64,000 nucleotides of DNA, taken from assembly GCA_963850255.1 (NCBI GenBank), contig CAWKLL010000015.1, positions 27,139 through 91,138 of the forward strand, given 5' to 3'. Every line of letters starts with the position of its first letter. The first letter of the stretch is position 1. Positions 1-8,234 of this stretch are shown here, piece after piece. The DNA is from J054 sp963850255. GTDB taxonomy: Bacteria > Pseudomonadota > Gammaproteobacteria > Steroidobacterales > GCA-2729495. Made by a program: the position numbers and the translations under genes. Under the pieces are notes generated by a model that saw only the letters and a program-made list of their open reading frames with translations, had not been told where the DNA came from and searched no databases.

Positions 1-1278
1 CGCTGTCCGCCACGATGGCGGTAATCTCGAAGTTCAGACGGAAGGAGCGATTGTCGAAGTTGGCCGTGCCGACCGCACCAACTTCATCGTCCACCAGCAT
101 GACTTTTTCATGCAGGAAGCCAGGCTTGTATTCGAAGAATCGAATGCCGAGCCCGCGTAACTCCTCAATGTAGTGGAACGCCGCCAGGCTGACCATCAGG
201 TTGTCGCTGGTGCCTGGTAACAGGATGCGGACATCGGCGCCGCGCAGGGCAGCGAGCTTCAGCGCGCGCATCACGGATTCATCGGGTACGAAGTAGGGCG
301 CTGAAAGCCAGACTCTGTGCTGGGCGGCGTTGAGCAGCGTGACGAACATCATCCCGGCGGTTTCCAGTCGCTGCGTGGGCGCTGACGGGACAATGATGAT
401 TTTTTGCTGCCCCGACGCAGACGGCTGCGTCACCCAGGACAGGGCGGGCAGCTCGCGCGTGGCCCAGAACCAGTCGACCATGGTGGCCATTTGCAGCTGG
501 ATCACCGCCGGACCTTCGATCTTCAGGTGGGTATCCCGCCAGGGGCTCATCTTCGGGTTCAGGCCCAGGTACTCGTCACCGACATTGTGTCCGCCAATCC
601 AGCCCGTAAAACCATCGACGATGACGATCTTTCGATGGTTGCGAAAATTCAGCTGAAAACGATTGCGAAAGCCCTGGGTGGTTTTGAAGCCGGAAACTTT
701 CACGCCGCCGCGTCTGAGTTCGTCGACGTAGCTATCGGTGGCAACCCGCCGCTGCCGATTTCGTCGTACAGCAGGAATACGCGAATGCCGGCGGCGGCTC
801 TTTCCAGCAGGCACTGCTGTAAACGTCGGCCCAGCCCGTCGTCGTGAATCATGTAGAACTGCACGACGACATAGTCACGGGCCTTCGCAATGCCAGCGCA
901 GATACTGTTGAAAGTCGCTTCGCCGTTGATCAGCAGTTCGGTCTGGTTTCTCCTCAGAAAATGGCTGCCGGAGAGATGTTCCAGGGCTTCGTATTCGGGT
1001 ACGCGTGTTTCCAGGCGCGCGTCAGCCTGTTCCAGGTTGCCGCGAATTTCATTCAGCAGCGCATCAATCTCTTCGGCACGTTCGTTATAAGCGTCCTCGA
1101 AGCCCTGAAACTTGCTGCGGCCGAATACCCAGTAAGCCGGTACTGCCAGGAACGGAAAAGTGATCAGCGCCAGGCACCAGGCCAGCGCGCCCTGGGCTGT
1201 GCGCGCTGTCATGGCAGCCGCCACCGCTGACGCCAGGCCGGAGATATAAAAGAAAGCGACGAATGCGGCTATGAGCAT
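1..1278 (-). CDS. cls: Cardiolipin synthase (phospholipase D family), frameshifted, C-terminus outside window
   Basis: Joins two phosphatidyl groups to make cardiolipin at the inner membrane. The protein starts with two hydrophobic segments (about residues 1-20 and 30-52) typical of the PLDc_N domain, followed by a long soluble part. Both HKD motifs are visible: NHRKIVIVDG (coded near 615-645) and HEKVMLVDD (coded near 80-110). The frame breaks near 745: the 192-residue N-terminal part reads to DEIGSGGLP, and the rest continues in another frame as SYVDELRRGGVKVSGF, exactly where homologues continue. A one-base loss (or two-base gain) explains it. The gene runs off the left edge before its stop codon. 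Family assignment is firm; whether the frameshift is real or a sequence error is open. Confidence 0.85.
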
Positions 1279-1326
1279 ATTGGCCCAGGTTGTTGACGCT
1301 GCGCGGTCGTCCGGCGGCGATCCTGA

Positions 1327-2853
1327 CTAGCTAAATTGCAGGATGCGCTCACCCAGCAGGCGGCCAAAGGTCAGCGCCGGGGTAACCAGCATGCCGTTGG
1401 TGTAAGCCTTTCCGGACGTGGCGCCGGCACCGATAACTTCGCCCACGGCATACAGATTGGGGATCGGGCGGCCGCTATCGCTGGTCACCTGCAAATTGCC
1501 GTCCACACCCAGCCCGGCGAATGAGATCAGCGTCCAGCCCTGCATGCGGATTGCATAGTAAGGCGGTTTGGCAATCGGCAGGGGCCGATGGGTCAGGCCC
1601 ATAGGATCAGGAGATTTGTTCGCGCGCGCCTGGTTATAGGCTTCCACCGAGGCGGCAAGTTCGCGGGGGTTCAGCCCTGCGCGCACGGCCAGTTCGCCCA
1701 GGCTGTCAGCACGGCTGAACATCGGGTGCGTGTTGGCTGCATCCATGACTTGCTGCGCGTCCCAGTCCGGGACCAGTGGCGGTGCAGCGTCGAGAATCTG
1801 CTGGTCAAAAATTGCCCAGTGTCGATGACCAGGTTGTTGAGCGGCGGCATGCTCGATGTGATCAATATTCAGGTGGTCTTCCTGCACGAATCGTTCGCCG
1901 TTGGCATTGACCAGGATTTCCCAGGGCATGCGCAGGGTCGGGTTAAGCAGGGGAAATGCGGTACCCGCGGACGGGTAGTAGTCATTCGCCAGGATTGCCC
2001 CCATCAGCGCCGCATACTTGTCGCCGCCGCGAATGTAGCCGCCAGCGCCGAGTCCGAGTGTCAGGCCGGCGCCCTGGCTGTTGGGATGCGCGATCTGGCA
2101 ATACAAGGGCACCCCGTGTAGTTCTTCGAACATCCCCGGGTTTGATGCGCAGCCGCCGCTGGCCAGCACTACCTGGCGCGCGCGCAAGTCCTGCAGCTCG
2201 CCGGTATTGTCCGCTACGACCACGCCTTTGATGCCGCCATCCGCGTCCTGGATCAGGTCCACGGCGCTGGTATTCAACATGACGCTGAGTCGTCCGCTAT
2301 CCGTGGCTTTTTTCACCAGTGGCTGCATGGTCTGGAATATCGACCAGCCACCCTGTTCGCCCCACTGGTAGCGCGCGATCTTGAAGTGCTCGTGGCCCTG
2401 GCCGGTTACCGGATGTTCAGGTTTCACGGTATAGCCGTTGTCCGCCAGCCAGTTCAGGCTGGCCGCGGCATTGTCGACGAACAGTCGTGTCAGGACCGGG
2501 TCGGAGCTGTTCTTATTGATGCGCATGATGTCGTCGTAATGCGCATCGGGGTTGTCGCTGATGTTTTTGGCTTGCTGGAAAACCGTGCCGGCCGCGGCTA
2601 CCTGGCCGGTGGAGCGGTCCAGGGTGCCGCCGAGGATCGGGCCTTTCTCGATCACCAGCACGCGAGCGCGCTGGGCCGCGAACAGCGCCGTCGGCAGACC
2701 GGCAGTGCCGCCGCCAATGACAATCAGATCCCAGGTCTGGCCGGCAGCCAGCGCGCTGCTCAGGCCGACGGGCAGAAGGTTCAGGCCAGCCACGCCGCTA
2801 GCCGTGGCAAGCAGACGACGACGACTGGCGGAAAAACTAGTTTGCTTGGACAT
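1327..2853 (-). CDS. Exported FAD-dependent oxidoreductase (fumarate reductase / ketosteroid dehydrogenase-like, FAD_binding_2)
   Basis: A 508-residue flavoprotein. The dinucleotide motif VIGGGTAGL (about residues 45-53) and the acidic VIEKGP end of the second strand bind FAD; the C-terminal NLYAVGEVIG...YTNGMLV stretch is the conserved FAD-capping part of the fumarate reductase / 3-ketosteroid dehydrogenase / flavocytochrome c flavoprotein group. The N-terminus SASRRRLLATASGVAGL looks like a Tat signal, so the folded holoprotein is probably exported. I chose the ATG at 2853 because the Tat signal begins there; an upstream in-frame GTG at 2904 would add 17 residues. There is no heme c domain and no partner gene. 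Substrate unknown; alkene or steroid-like reductions or dehydrogenations are all possible. Confidence 0.8.
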   Translation of the reverse strand: MSKQTSFSASRRRLLATASGVAGLNLLPVGLSSALAAGQTWDLIVIGGGTAGLPTALFAAQRARVLVIEKGPILGGTLDRSTGQVAAAGTVFQQAKNISDNPDAHYDDIMRINKNSSDPVLTRLFVDNAAASLNWLADNGYTVKPEHPVTGQGHEHFKIARYQWGEQGGWSIFQTMQPLVKKATDSGRLSVMLNTSAVDLIQDADGGIKGVVVADNTGELQDLRARQVVLASGGCASNPGMFEELHGVPLYCQIAHPNSQGAGLTLGLGAGGYIRGGDKYAALMGAILANDYYPSAGTAFPLLNPTLRMPWEILVNANGERFVQEDHLNIDHIEHAAAQQPGHRHWAIFDQQILDAAPPLVPDWDAQQVMDAANTHPMFSRADSLGELAVRAGLNPRELAASVEAYNQARANKSPDPMGLTHRPLPIAKPPYYAIRMQGWTLISFAGLGVDGNLQVTSDSGRPIPNLYAVGEVIGAGATSGKAYTNGMLVTPALTFGRLLGERILQFS

Positions 2854-2937
2854 GTGTTTGCCAATTTCGCGAAAAGTGTTGATCGAATATAACCCAGTCA
2901 TCACCTGCAGCGATGCCCCGGCTCGCCCGGCGCCGGC

Positions 2938-3252
2938 TCAGGACGGTTCAGGCTGAATGAACTGGATGCGGTCGATTTCCCAGGCCTGCACGTCCGGATG
3001 ATCGGGAATCATCTTGTGATCGACGATCTCGCTGTATTTGCCGCGCAGCGTGACTTCCATCGGTGTATAGCGTCGATCGCCCTGGCGATTGGTGCCCGTG
3101 AGCGTGATACGTAGCTGGCCGGGCCCCGGGGCGAATTGCACGCGCGCGCGCAGGCGCAGCAGGCGCTCGTTGGATTGGTAAGTCAGGTTGCCGCGCAGGC
3201 AAACGGTTTTGTCTGCATCACAAAGCAGGCCGCCGCGTTCGATATAGAGCAT
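2938..3252 (-). CDS. Small hypothetical protein, probably secreted
   Basis: A 104-residue protein from the ATG at 3252, family not recognised. It has two cysteines close together (LLCDADKTVCLRG) and many basic residues. Upstream of that ATG the same frame stays open back to the stop of the NmrA-like gene (3337-3339) and encodes a convincing signal peptide, RNFLTLLTAAILFGTPAPVFAG. No ATG/GTG/TTG lies in frame between them; a CTG at 3322-3324 is the only near-cognate candidate. The gene is therefore likely longer than the ATG version, and is probably co-transcribed with the NmrA-like gene 85 bases or less upstream. Disulfide formation in the periplasm would fit the cysteines. Confidence 0.55.
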   Translation of the reverse strand: MLYIERGGLLCDADKTVCLRGNLTYQSNERLLRLRARVQFAPGPGQLRITLTGTNRQGDRRYTPMEVTLRGKYSEIVDHKMIPDHPDVQAWEIDRIQFIQPEPS

Positions 3253-3336
3253 CGGCCCGGCGAAGACCGGCGCCGGCGTGCCAAACAGTATGGCAGCCGT
3301 CAGCAGGGTGAGAAAATTACGCAGTGTTTGAGCCCA

Positions 3337-4149
3337 CTATTTCTTCTGCTCCTGCAGGCGCATTTTTTCCTGATACTTTTTCAGCTCGGCCATGGGATCC
3401 ATCACCACATCTGAGTAAATGCCCACGGGCCGCCCCAGGTACTCGTCACTGTCGACCTGGGCGAGCGTGAAATTAGCGAAATCCTCGTAGGTGACCACCC
3501 GGGCTGGTGGGGTTTCCCCGCTGGTGCTGAACTTCAGATTGTTACGTGCCGGCTCTTCAACCAGGAAACCGGGTCGCAGGATGACGGTATCCAAAGCGCC
3601 GTAAAGCAGCATCTCTTCCATGTCCGCCATGTCGGCGTACAGGTAGCGCGCGTTAAATCGCCAGGCATCCGTTGGGTTACTGCTGGCCGGCGCGGCAGCG
3701 TCGCGCCCTACCTGGGTTTCCACGCCGGTAGAACTGGCGATGATCAGTCTGGAATTGCCTTTAAGCATCATCGCGGTGCGCAAGTTTGCGGCCATCACGG
3801 TGTAAAGGTCGACTTCGCCGATTTCCTGGGTTGGGTCTTTGGGTGTGGGGAAGCCAACCATGCAGATGATGACTTCGTCGCCAGTCATTGCTGCGGCCAG
3901 GCTGTCGACATCGCGGACATCGCCCTTGACCAGCTTGAGCGAGGGATGTGTTTCGCCGAATTTCTCCGGGCTGCGCGCCAGGCCGGTAACCTGAAAACCC
4001 TGGGCCAGGGCCTGCTTGATGATCACCCGTCCGGAACGCGCGGTGGCGCCGATGACGGTCAGCTTGCGCGATTCGGCGGCCCAGCTCGGCAGGCCGGCCA
4101 GCAGACTCGCGAGGCCGCCGACGGCGACAAATTTTCTGCGATTGAACAT
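3337..4149 (-). CDS. Exported NAD(P)-binding NmrA-like protein (atypical SDR)
   Basis: A 270-residue Rossmann-fold protein. After a Tat-like leader (FNRRKFVAVGGLASLLAG, residues 2-19) comes the atypical SDR nucleotide motif VIGATARSGRVI (GxTxxxG, about residues 32-43), the LARS strand end and the ICMVGFPTP segment; the C-terminal part carries the RPGFLVEEP motif of NmrA/NAD(P)H-binding proteins. The active-site YxxxK of classical SDRs is not evident, so it may sense or bind nucleotide rather than catalyse. A strong ribosome site (GGGGGAG) precedes the ATG. Two other NmrA-like genes occur in the window (18744 and 57901). An exported Rossmann protein is unusual, as NADP(H) is not normally found in the periplasm unless the cofactor is bound before Tat export. 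Confidence 0.75.
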   Translation of the reverse strand: MFNRRKFVAVGGLASLLAGLPSWAAESRKLTVIGATARSGRVIIKQALAQGFQVTGLARSPEKFGETHPSLKLVKGDVRDVDSLAAAMTGDEVIICMVGFPTPKDPTQEIGEVDLYTVMAANLRTAMMLKGNSRLIIASSTGVETQVGRDAAAPASSNPTDAWRFNARYLYADMADMEEMLLYGALDTVILRPGFLVEEPARNNLKFSTSGETPPARVVTYEDFANFTLAQVDSDEYLGRPVGIYSDVVMDPMAELKKYQEKMRLQEQKK

Positions 4150-4321
4150 GTTTTTCTCCCCCGATATCGGACCACCTTAGTGATTGCTGCCGGCACGGGC
4201 AATGTCTGTGAACGGCGCCAGGCATCGTTTTGTGCTCGCGGGACCGGCATTTGACCAGCCGGGACCAGCGCGACGAGTCGCACGCGACAATACTGTAAAC
4301 GGTTGTATGGAGGGCTTTTCG

Positions 4322-4516
4322 ATGAACCAGACCCAGCGACGTTTGTTATGGAGCCGGCTGGCCGGCATTGCCGCAGAGCACGGTCATATTGCCTGTCTCG
4401 GCAACGATGGCGTTGATATTGATGTGCGTGTCCGGGATCCGCAATCGCGCCAGCTTCGCTATGAAACTCAGACAGTGCGCAACCTGCGTGAGTTGCAAGA
4501 GGTCATGCACAACTAG
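4322..4516 (+). CDS. Small conserved-looking hypothetical protein (64 aa)
   Basis: A 64-residue protein beginning MNQTQRRLLWSRLAG. I chose this ATG because GGAGG (4309-4313) sits 8 bases upstream; the frame is open further upstream but without support. No signal peptide or membrane segment. It has a helical basic N-terminus, a central strand-like part (DGVDIDVRVRDP) and a helical C-terminus (RNLRELQEVMHN). It stands alone between a divergent NmrA-like gene and the CpxP-like gene 97 bases downstream. Function unknown. Confidence 0.6.
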   Translation: MNQTQRRLLWSRLAGIAAEHGHIACLGNDGVDIDVRVRDPQSRQLRYETQTVRNLRELQEVMHN

Positions 4517-4613
4517 CCTTTGCGCTGCAACGCAGCCGATGTTTTGTGGCCAAGGCACTGGCCCGCGGGGCGTCGCGGCGTTATCTTTAACGGATGTGCT
4601 CAGGAGCCGGTTA

Positions 4614-5147
4614 ATGGAACTCAACAAAACGCTGATGCCGTTGCTGTCGGTGGCCGCCTTGCTGGCCGGGCCAGTGGTCGCGCAGACCGATACGGATCTC
4701 ACCAGCGGTGCCAGTGCCTATAGCGGTGCCAGTGCCTATGCGCTGCCCGGCTCGCAAGCCGGCCGGGAAATGTTTAATCAATGGCAGGCTGAACTGCAGC
4801 TCAGTATTGAGCAGCAGGCCATCATTGCCGAAATTCTTGCGGACTATGGCAGCCGTCTGGAACCTTTGTTGCGCAGCGCCGCAGACACAGCCTGGTCGAT
4901 CATGAACGTGGCGCCTCGCGATCCCGATTACAGCGTTGATACCGAGACGGCTGCGCAGTCTGCTTCGCAGACCGCTGCAAACATGGTGCGTGTGATCAGT
5001 GAAATGCGCAGTGCGGTGCACTCGGTATTGACCAGCGAACAGATCGATACGCTGGATCGCCTGATTGAGACGCAACGCGCTGAGCTGCGCGCCAAAATGG
5101 CCGCAAAACAGGCCGAGAAGAATTCCGGCGCAGCCGGCGAACCCTAA
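4614..5147 (+). CDS. Periplasmic Spy/CpxP-like protein (LTxxQ type)
   Basis: A 177-residue exported protein with a clean signal peptide (MELNKTLMPLLSVAALLAGPVVAQ). The mature part is helical, with two LTxxQ-like turns (LSIEQQ near residue 60, LTSEQ near 140) that mark Spy/CpxP-type periplasmic chaperones and metal or envelope stress proteins. The C-terminus is basic and alanine-rich. CAGGAG (4601-4606) supports the start. An exact 18-base tandem duplication (4704-4721, 4722-4739) encodes SGASAY twice just after the signal peptide. The stop overlaps by 4 bases the stop of the convergent CIA30 gene. Assignment rests on the motif pattern only. Confidence 0.55.
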   Translation: MELNKTLMPLLSVAALLAGPVVAQTDTDLTSGASAYSGASAYALPGSQAGREMFNQWQAELQLSIEQQAIIAEILADYGSRLEPLLRSAADTAWSIMNVAPRDPDYSVDTETAAQSASQTAANMVRVISEMRSAVHSVLTSEQIDTLDRLIETQRAELRAKMAAKQAEKNSGAAGEP

Positions 5148-5767
5148 ATCGGCGCGCTGTTCGTTTCGCGGTAGAGGGCGATTTCCGCCAGCGAAATATC
5201 CGCTGTGAACTCACGCATCCAGCCAAGCAGGCCGATGCGCTGAATGCTGCGGGTATTCAGCGCCGTGTCGATGCTATGCGGGACGAACGCTGACCAGGGC
5301 AGGCGAATGGTCTGCCAGCGCGACGCTACCGTGATTGTTGCCCGGTAAGATTGTTCATACCAGCGAACGTCGGCAGTGCGGATGTGCACGTTGTAAGCCT
5401 CGTCATTACCGTGCACCAGTAACTCAAGCCCGTCGTAGTCGGAAGCGTCGAAGCCGCCGCGTCCGCGGTCGAGATACAGGGCCATCTGGATAAAGCCACC
5501 ACCGCTGTCGCGGGTGACGTTGCCCGTTAGCCTGGCGCAACTGATGCCGGCCACGGTGTCGCGGTCAAAGCGGCTGTCCGACACGCCGCCCATGACCCGG
5601 TCACTGAAACCTCGCCAGCCGGCGTTGTCGATGACTTCGGGCTGTTCGCCACGAAAATCGCTTAGCACCAGTCGCCCGGGCTGGTCTGCCAGCTCAGCCT
5701 GATCGGCCAGGGCAATAACCGGTAGGGCGCTGGCGACACCGATAATTTGTCTGCGCTGCATATCCAT
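5144..5767 (-). CDS. CIA30-family protein (NADH:ubiquinone oxidoreductase intermediate-associated protein 30-like)
   Basis: A 207-residue protein with the CIA30 jelly-roll pattern: VLSDFRG near the start, WRGFSDRVMGGVSDSRF, GGFIQMALYLDRGRGGFDASDYDGLEL and a C-terminal IGLLGWMREFTADISLAEIALY strand. In bacteria this galactose-binding-like fold occurs in uncharacterised proteins and the link with complex I assembly is not established. The N-terminus MDMQRRQIIGVASALPVIALA is a plausible Tat/Sec leader. AGGAG upstream of the ATG at 5767 decides this start over the longer frame opening at 5827. It is 72 bases downstream of the DUF1838 gene on the same strand, so the two may share a message. Confidence 0.75.
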   Translation of the reverse strand: MDMQRRQIIGVASALPVIALADQAELADQPGRLVLSDFRGEQPEVIDNAGWRGFSDRVMGGVSDSRFDRDTVAGISCARLTGNVTRDSGGGFIQMALYLDRGRGGFDASDYDGLELLVHGNDEAYNVHIRTADVRWYEQSYRATITVASRWQTIRLPWSAFVPHSIDTALNTRSIQRIGLLGWMREFTADISLAEIALYRETNSAPI

Positions 5768-5839
5768 AATCAATCTCCTGACAAGTATTTCGTTGCCAGG
5801 CGTCATACGGATCCCTGCGCCGCGCAATGCGGCAACGCG

Positions 5840-6841
5840 TCAGTCGGCAGCCGGCACCGGGCTCCGCTCGGCAGCATAGGTCTCCCAGGTAGTCATATTG
5901 GGCTCCTGCCATTCCTTCGGCGCTTCCAGGTACTTGGGATAGTGCTTTTCGGTGTAAGCCAGCACTTCGGGCGGCAGGTTTTCCACACCGTCCATGGAGA
6001 ACACGCTGGTAATGCCCAGCAGCCCGCCTTCGCGATTGTCCATCAGCATCCAGGGATGCCAGGGCGCGACTTTTTGCCAGGAGCCGGAGTAGGGCACTTT
6101 CATCATATCCGGGTTGTTCAGGTCTGCCAGGCTGGAGTGAATCTGGAAGTACTCGCTGGTTCGATACCACTCGCCGAAGTGTTCCCGCGGCCATTTCTTC
6201 GGTGGCAGCGGCGTCGGCCAGCGTGTGTTGACCTCGAAAGAAACGACGGCGCGATCACCGACGATCTGCCAGGGGAGAATAAACGGAAAGTTGACTTCCT
6301 CGATGCCGGTTTCTTCACTGCCGAAGCGTTGCTTGAATTCCGTCGCGTAGTAGGAATTTACCGGGTCGTTGTGGGTGTGAAAAACTTCCACTTCTTCGCC
6401 GGTATAGGGATTCTTCCAGCTGTCGATGACCCGGTCTTCTTTCAGGTCCAGGTAGTAGACCACTTCGCGATGCAGGTTCTGGTAGCGCCCGTCCGGTAAA
6501 CGCGTTACCCGGCTCATGCCGAAGCCCTTGATGCGAAACAGCGGCTTGATGACTTCCTGGCTGCCGATTACCGCGTACTGGGTGCCGGCAAAATAGCCGC
6601 AGGTCTCAACGCCGTCTTCCAGGCTGGAAGAGAGTTTTACCCAGGCCGTGAGGTTGTCTTCGGCAGATTTGAAATCCAGGTTCAGGCTTTTGCCATGGGC
6701 GCCGGCGCTGGCCGTTTTTGGCAGCCCGACGCCGGCCATGGCACCCGCGCTGGCCATGGCACCAAGCCCAAACAGCGCGTCGCGCCGATTCAGGCGGCTT
6801 TCACCTTTTTCCATTTTGTTTGGGTTGAAATTTTCGAACAT
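5840..6841 (-). CDS. DUF1838 family protein with Tat signal
   Basis: A 333-residue exported protein. The leader SRLNRRDALFGLGAMASAGAMAG (residues about 15-37) is a Tat-type signal. The mature part has the aromatic-rich, all-beta look of DUF1838 (LHREVVYYLDL, WKNPYTGEEVEVFHTHNDPVN, HPWMLMDNREGGLLGITS). I placed the start at the ATG at 6841 with GGGGGC upstream; the open frame extends 31 codons further without a ribosome site. DUF1838 has no assigned function; members are often near oxidoreductases of aromatic or lipid metabolism, which fits this neighbourhood. It precedes CIA30 in a likely two-gene unit. Confidence 0.75.
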   Translation of the reverse strand: MFENFNPNKMEKGESRLNRRDALFGLGAMASAGAMAGVGLPKTASAGAHGKSLNLDFKSAEDNLTAWVKLSSSLEDGVETCGYFAGTQYAVIGSQEVIKPLFRIKGFGMSRVTRLPDGRYQNLHREVVYYLDLKEDRVIDSWKNPYTGEEVEVFHTHNDPVNSYYATEFKQRFGSEETGIEEVNFPFILPWQIVGDRAVVSFEVNTRWPTPLPPKKWPREHFGEWYRTSEYFQIHSSLADLNNPDMMKVPYSGSWQKVAPWHPWMLMDNREGGLLGITSVFSMDGVENLPPEVLAYTEKHYPKYLEAPKEWQEPNMTTWETYAAERSPVPAAD

Positions 6842-6987
6842 TCGCGGAGCCCCCATTTGTTCTGATAACAGCAGTATATCGTCGCGGAAACAGCCCGGAG
6901 CCAAGTGCCGGAACTGCGACGGAAATCCTGCCAATTCAGTGTCTTGGCGCTTAGCATTCGACGGCTAGCCGCTTATCCGGGATTCAC

Positions 6988-8136
6988 GTGCTTGACCAGT
7001 TGCTCACAGAAACTGCTGATCGCCAGGGCCTGATCCTCTGGCCGCAGGCGCCCGACATCGGCGCGCAGCAGGATATCGCCCGCCAGCTGCTGGCACTGGC
7101 CAATCTCGACATGCAGGGCACTCGACGTATCGTGTTTGGTGCCGACGCAGGGACCAAGGCGATACGCGTGCATGGCCTGACACCCGAACAACTGCAGATG
7201 GTGGCGCTGCTGGGGCGCGAATTGTCCGGCATGATCGAACCGCATCTTGCAGTCACAACGGTGGTTACCGAGATCCAGGGCCGGCGTATCGCCGCATTCG
7301 AGATCTCCGGCTGTGCCAACCCGCCCTATGTGCTTTGCAATGCGGTGGCCGCTGAACTGCGCACCGGCGCTTGCTGGGTGCAGGACGAAGATGGCCTGCG
7401 GCCGGCCCGCCGCGCAGATCTCGATCGCATGTATCAGCGCCGCGGCAAGTCGGCCGCGGTCACGGTGGGTCTGGGCGAGGATCCGGACTGCCAGCAGTGG
7501 TGCATGAATGTGCCGGATACCTCGGATCCGCCCTCCCGGCGCGCGCAGCGCAAACTTACCCTGGCCATCGACGCCAAAAAAACTGCGGCCAAGCTCAATT
7601 GCGATGAAGACACCGCCATGGCCAGACTCGCCCACGCGCGCATCTTTGGTATCGACGAGCCGTACATCAAGCGCGGTATCGAAACCCTGGTGCAAAGCTA
7701 CAACGCTTCGACGGACGAGTTCAGGGATGAAGATGAGTTCTATTTCTGCGAACAGCAGGCAGTCAAGCTGAACTTCGCGATTCGCAATCTTCAAGTCATG
7801 CCGCTGGAAGCTGCGAGTTTGGAATTGATCCTGCCGAGTGTGCGAAATTTTCTAGTTAGTGAGCGGCTATATCGGTCGCCGAGTGACCCCGGATCTCTGG
7901 TTGAGCAGCGACTCATGGGGTACCCGGACGTTCAGCTTCTGGATGACGCGGTGCGTGTGCAGGCCGATCTTGGCCGACTCGAGCCTGGCCGCAGTCAGAC
8001 CGTGTTCGAAACGTCGCTGCGCGTCGCCGTGAGCCCAAGCATGCGCGGTCGCAAGGTGGCGATTAAGTTTCGTTTGTCGGCCAAAGGCCTTGAGGACCCC
8101 GTCAGCGGGCGCCTGAAAATTATCTTCAATCGCTGA
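6988..8136 (+). CDS. AlbA_2 / Schlafen-type putative nucleic-acid-binding protein
   Basis: A 382-residue soluble protein. The N-terminal 130 residues follow the divergent AAA_4/AlbA_2 (Schlafen) layout: a helix ending in QQDIARQLLALANLD, a strand with RRIVFGADAGT, the EPHLAVTTVV strand and IAAFEISG...PPYVL. The usual N-terminal E-x-K/F-K start is not obvious. The C-terminal half has no domain I recognise, apart from a beta-rich end (VFETSLRVAVSPSMRGRKVAIKFRLSAKG). Start is a GTG at 6988 without a clear ribosome site. It stands alone, divergent from DUF1838 and upstream of the MFS gene. Schlafen-like proteins act as regulators, nucleases or defence genes; which applies here is unknown. Confidence 0.6.
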   Translation: MLDQLLTETADRQGLILWPQAPDIGAQQDIARQLLALANLDMQGTRRIVFGADAGTKAIRVHGLTPEQLQMVALLGRELSGMIEPHLAVTTVVTEIQGRRIAAFEISGCANPPYVLCNAVAAELRTGACWVQDEDGLRPARRADLDRMYQRRGKSAAVTVGLGEDPDCQQWCMNVPDTSDPPSRRAQRKLTLAIDAKKTAAKLNCDEDTAMARLAHARIFGIDEPYIKRGIETLVQSYNASTDEFRDEDEFYFCEQQAVKLNFAIRNLQVMPLEAASLELILPSVRNFLVSERLYRSPSDPGSLVEQRLMGYPDVQLLDDAVRVQADLGRLEPGRSQTVFETSLRVAVSPSMRGRKVAIKFRLSAKGLEDPVSGRLKIIFNR

Positions 8137-8234
8137 GGGTGGCTGTCTGAGAATGGCGCGCGGCGCAGCTGCCGATGCGCATGGACTGCCGGCGAGGTTA
8201 TTCTGTGCCCGAGAATGCAAACCGGCGGCAGCAA

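Noticed and set aside
5747..6499. 250-residue plus-strand frame
   Set aside because: Antisense to the DUF1838 gene; composition is that of a shadow frame.
6973..7794. 273-residue minus-strand frame
   Set aside because: Antisense to the AlbA_2-type gene; no ribosome site, no family pattern.
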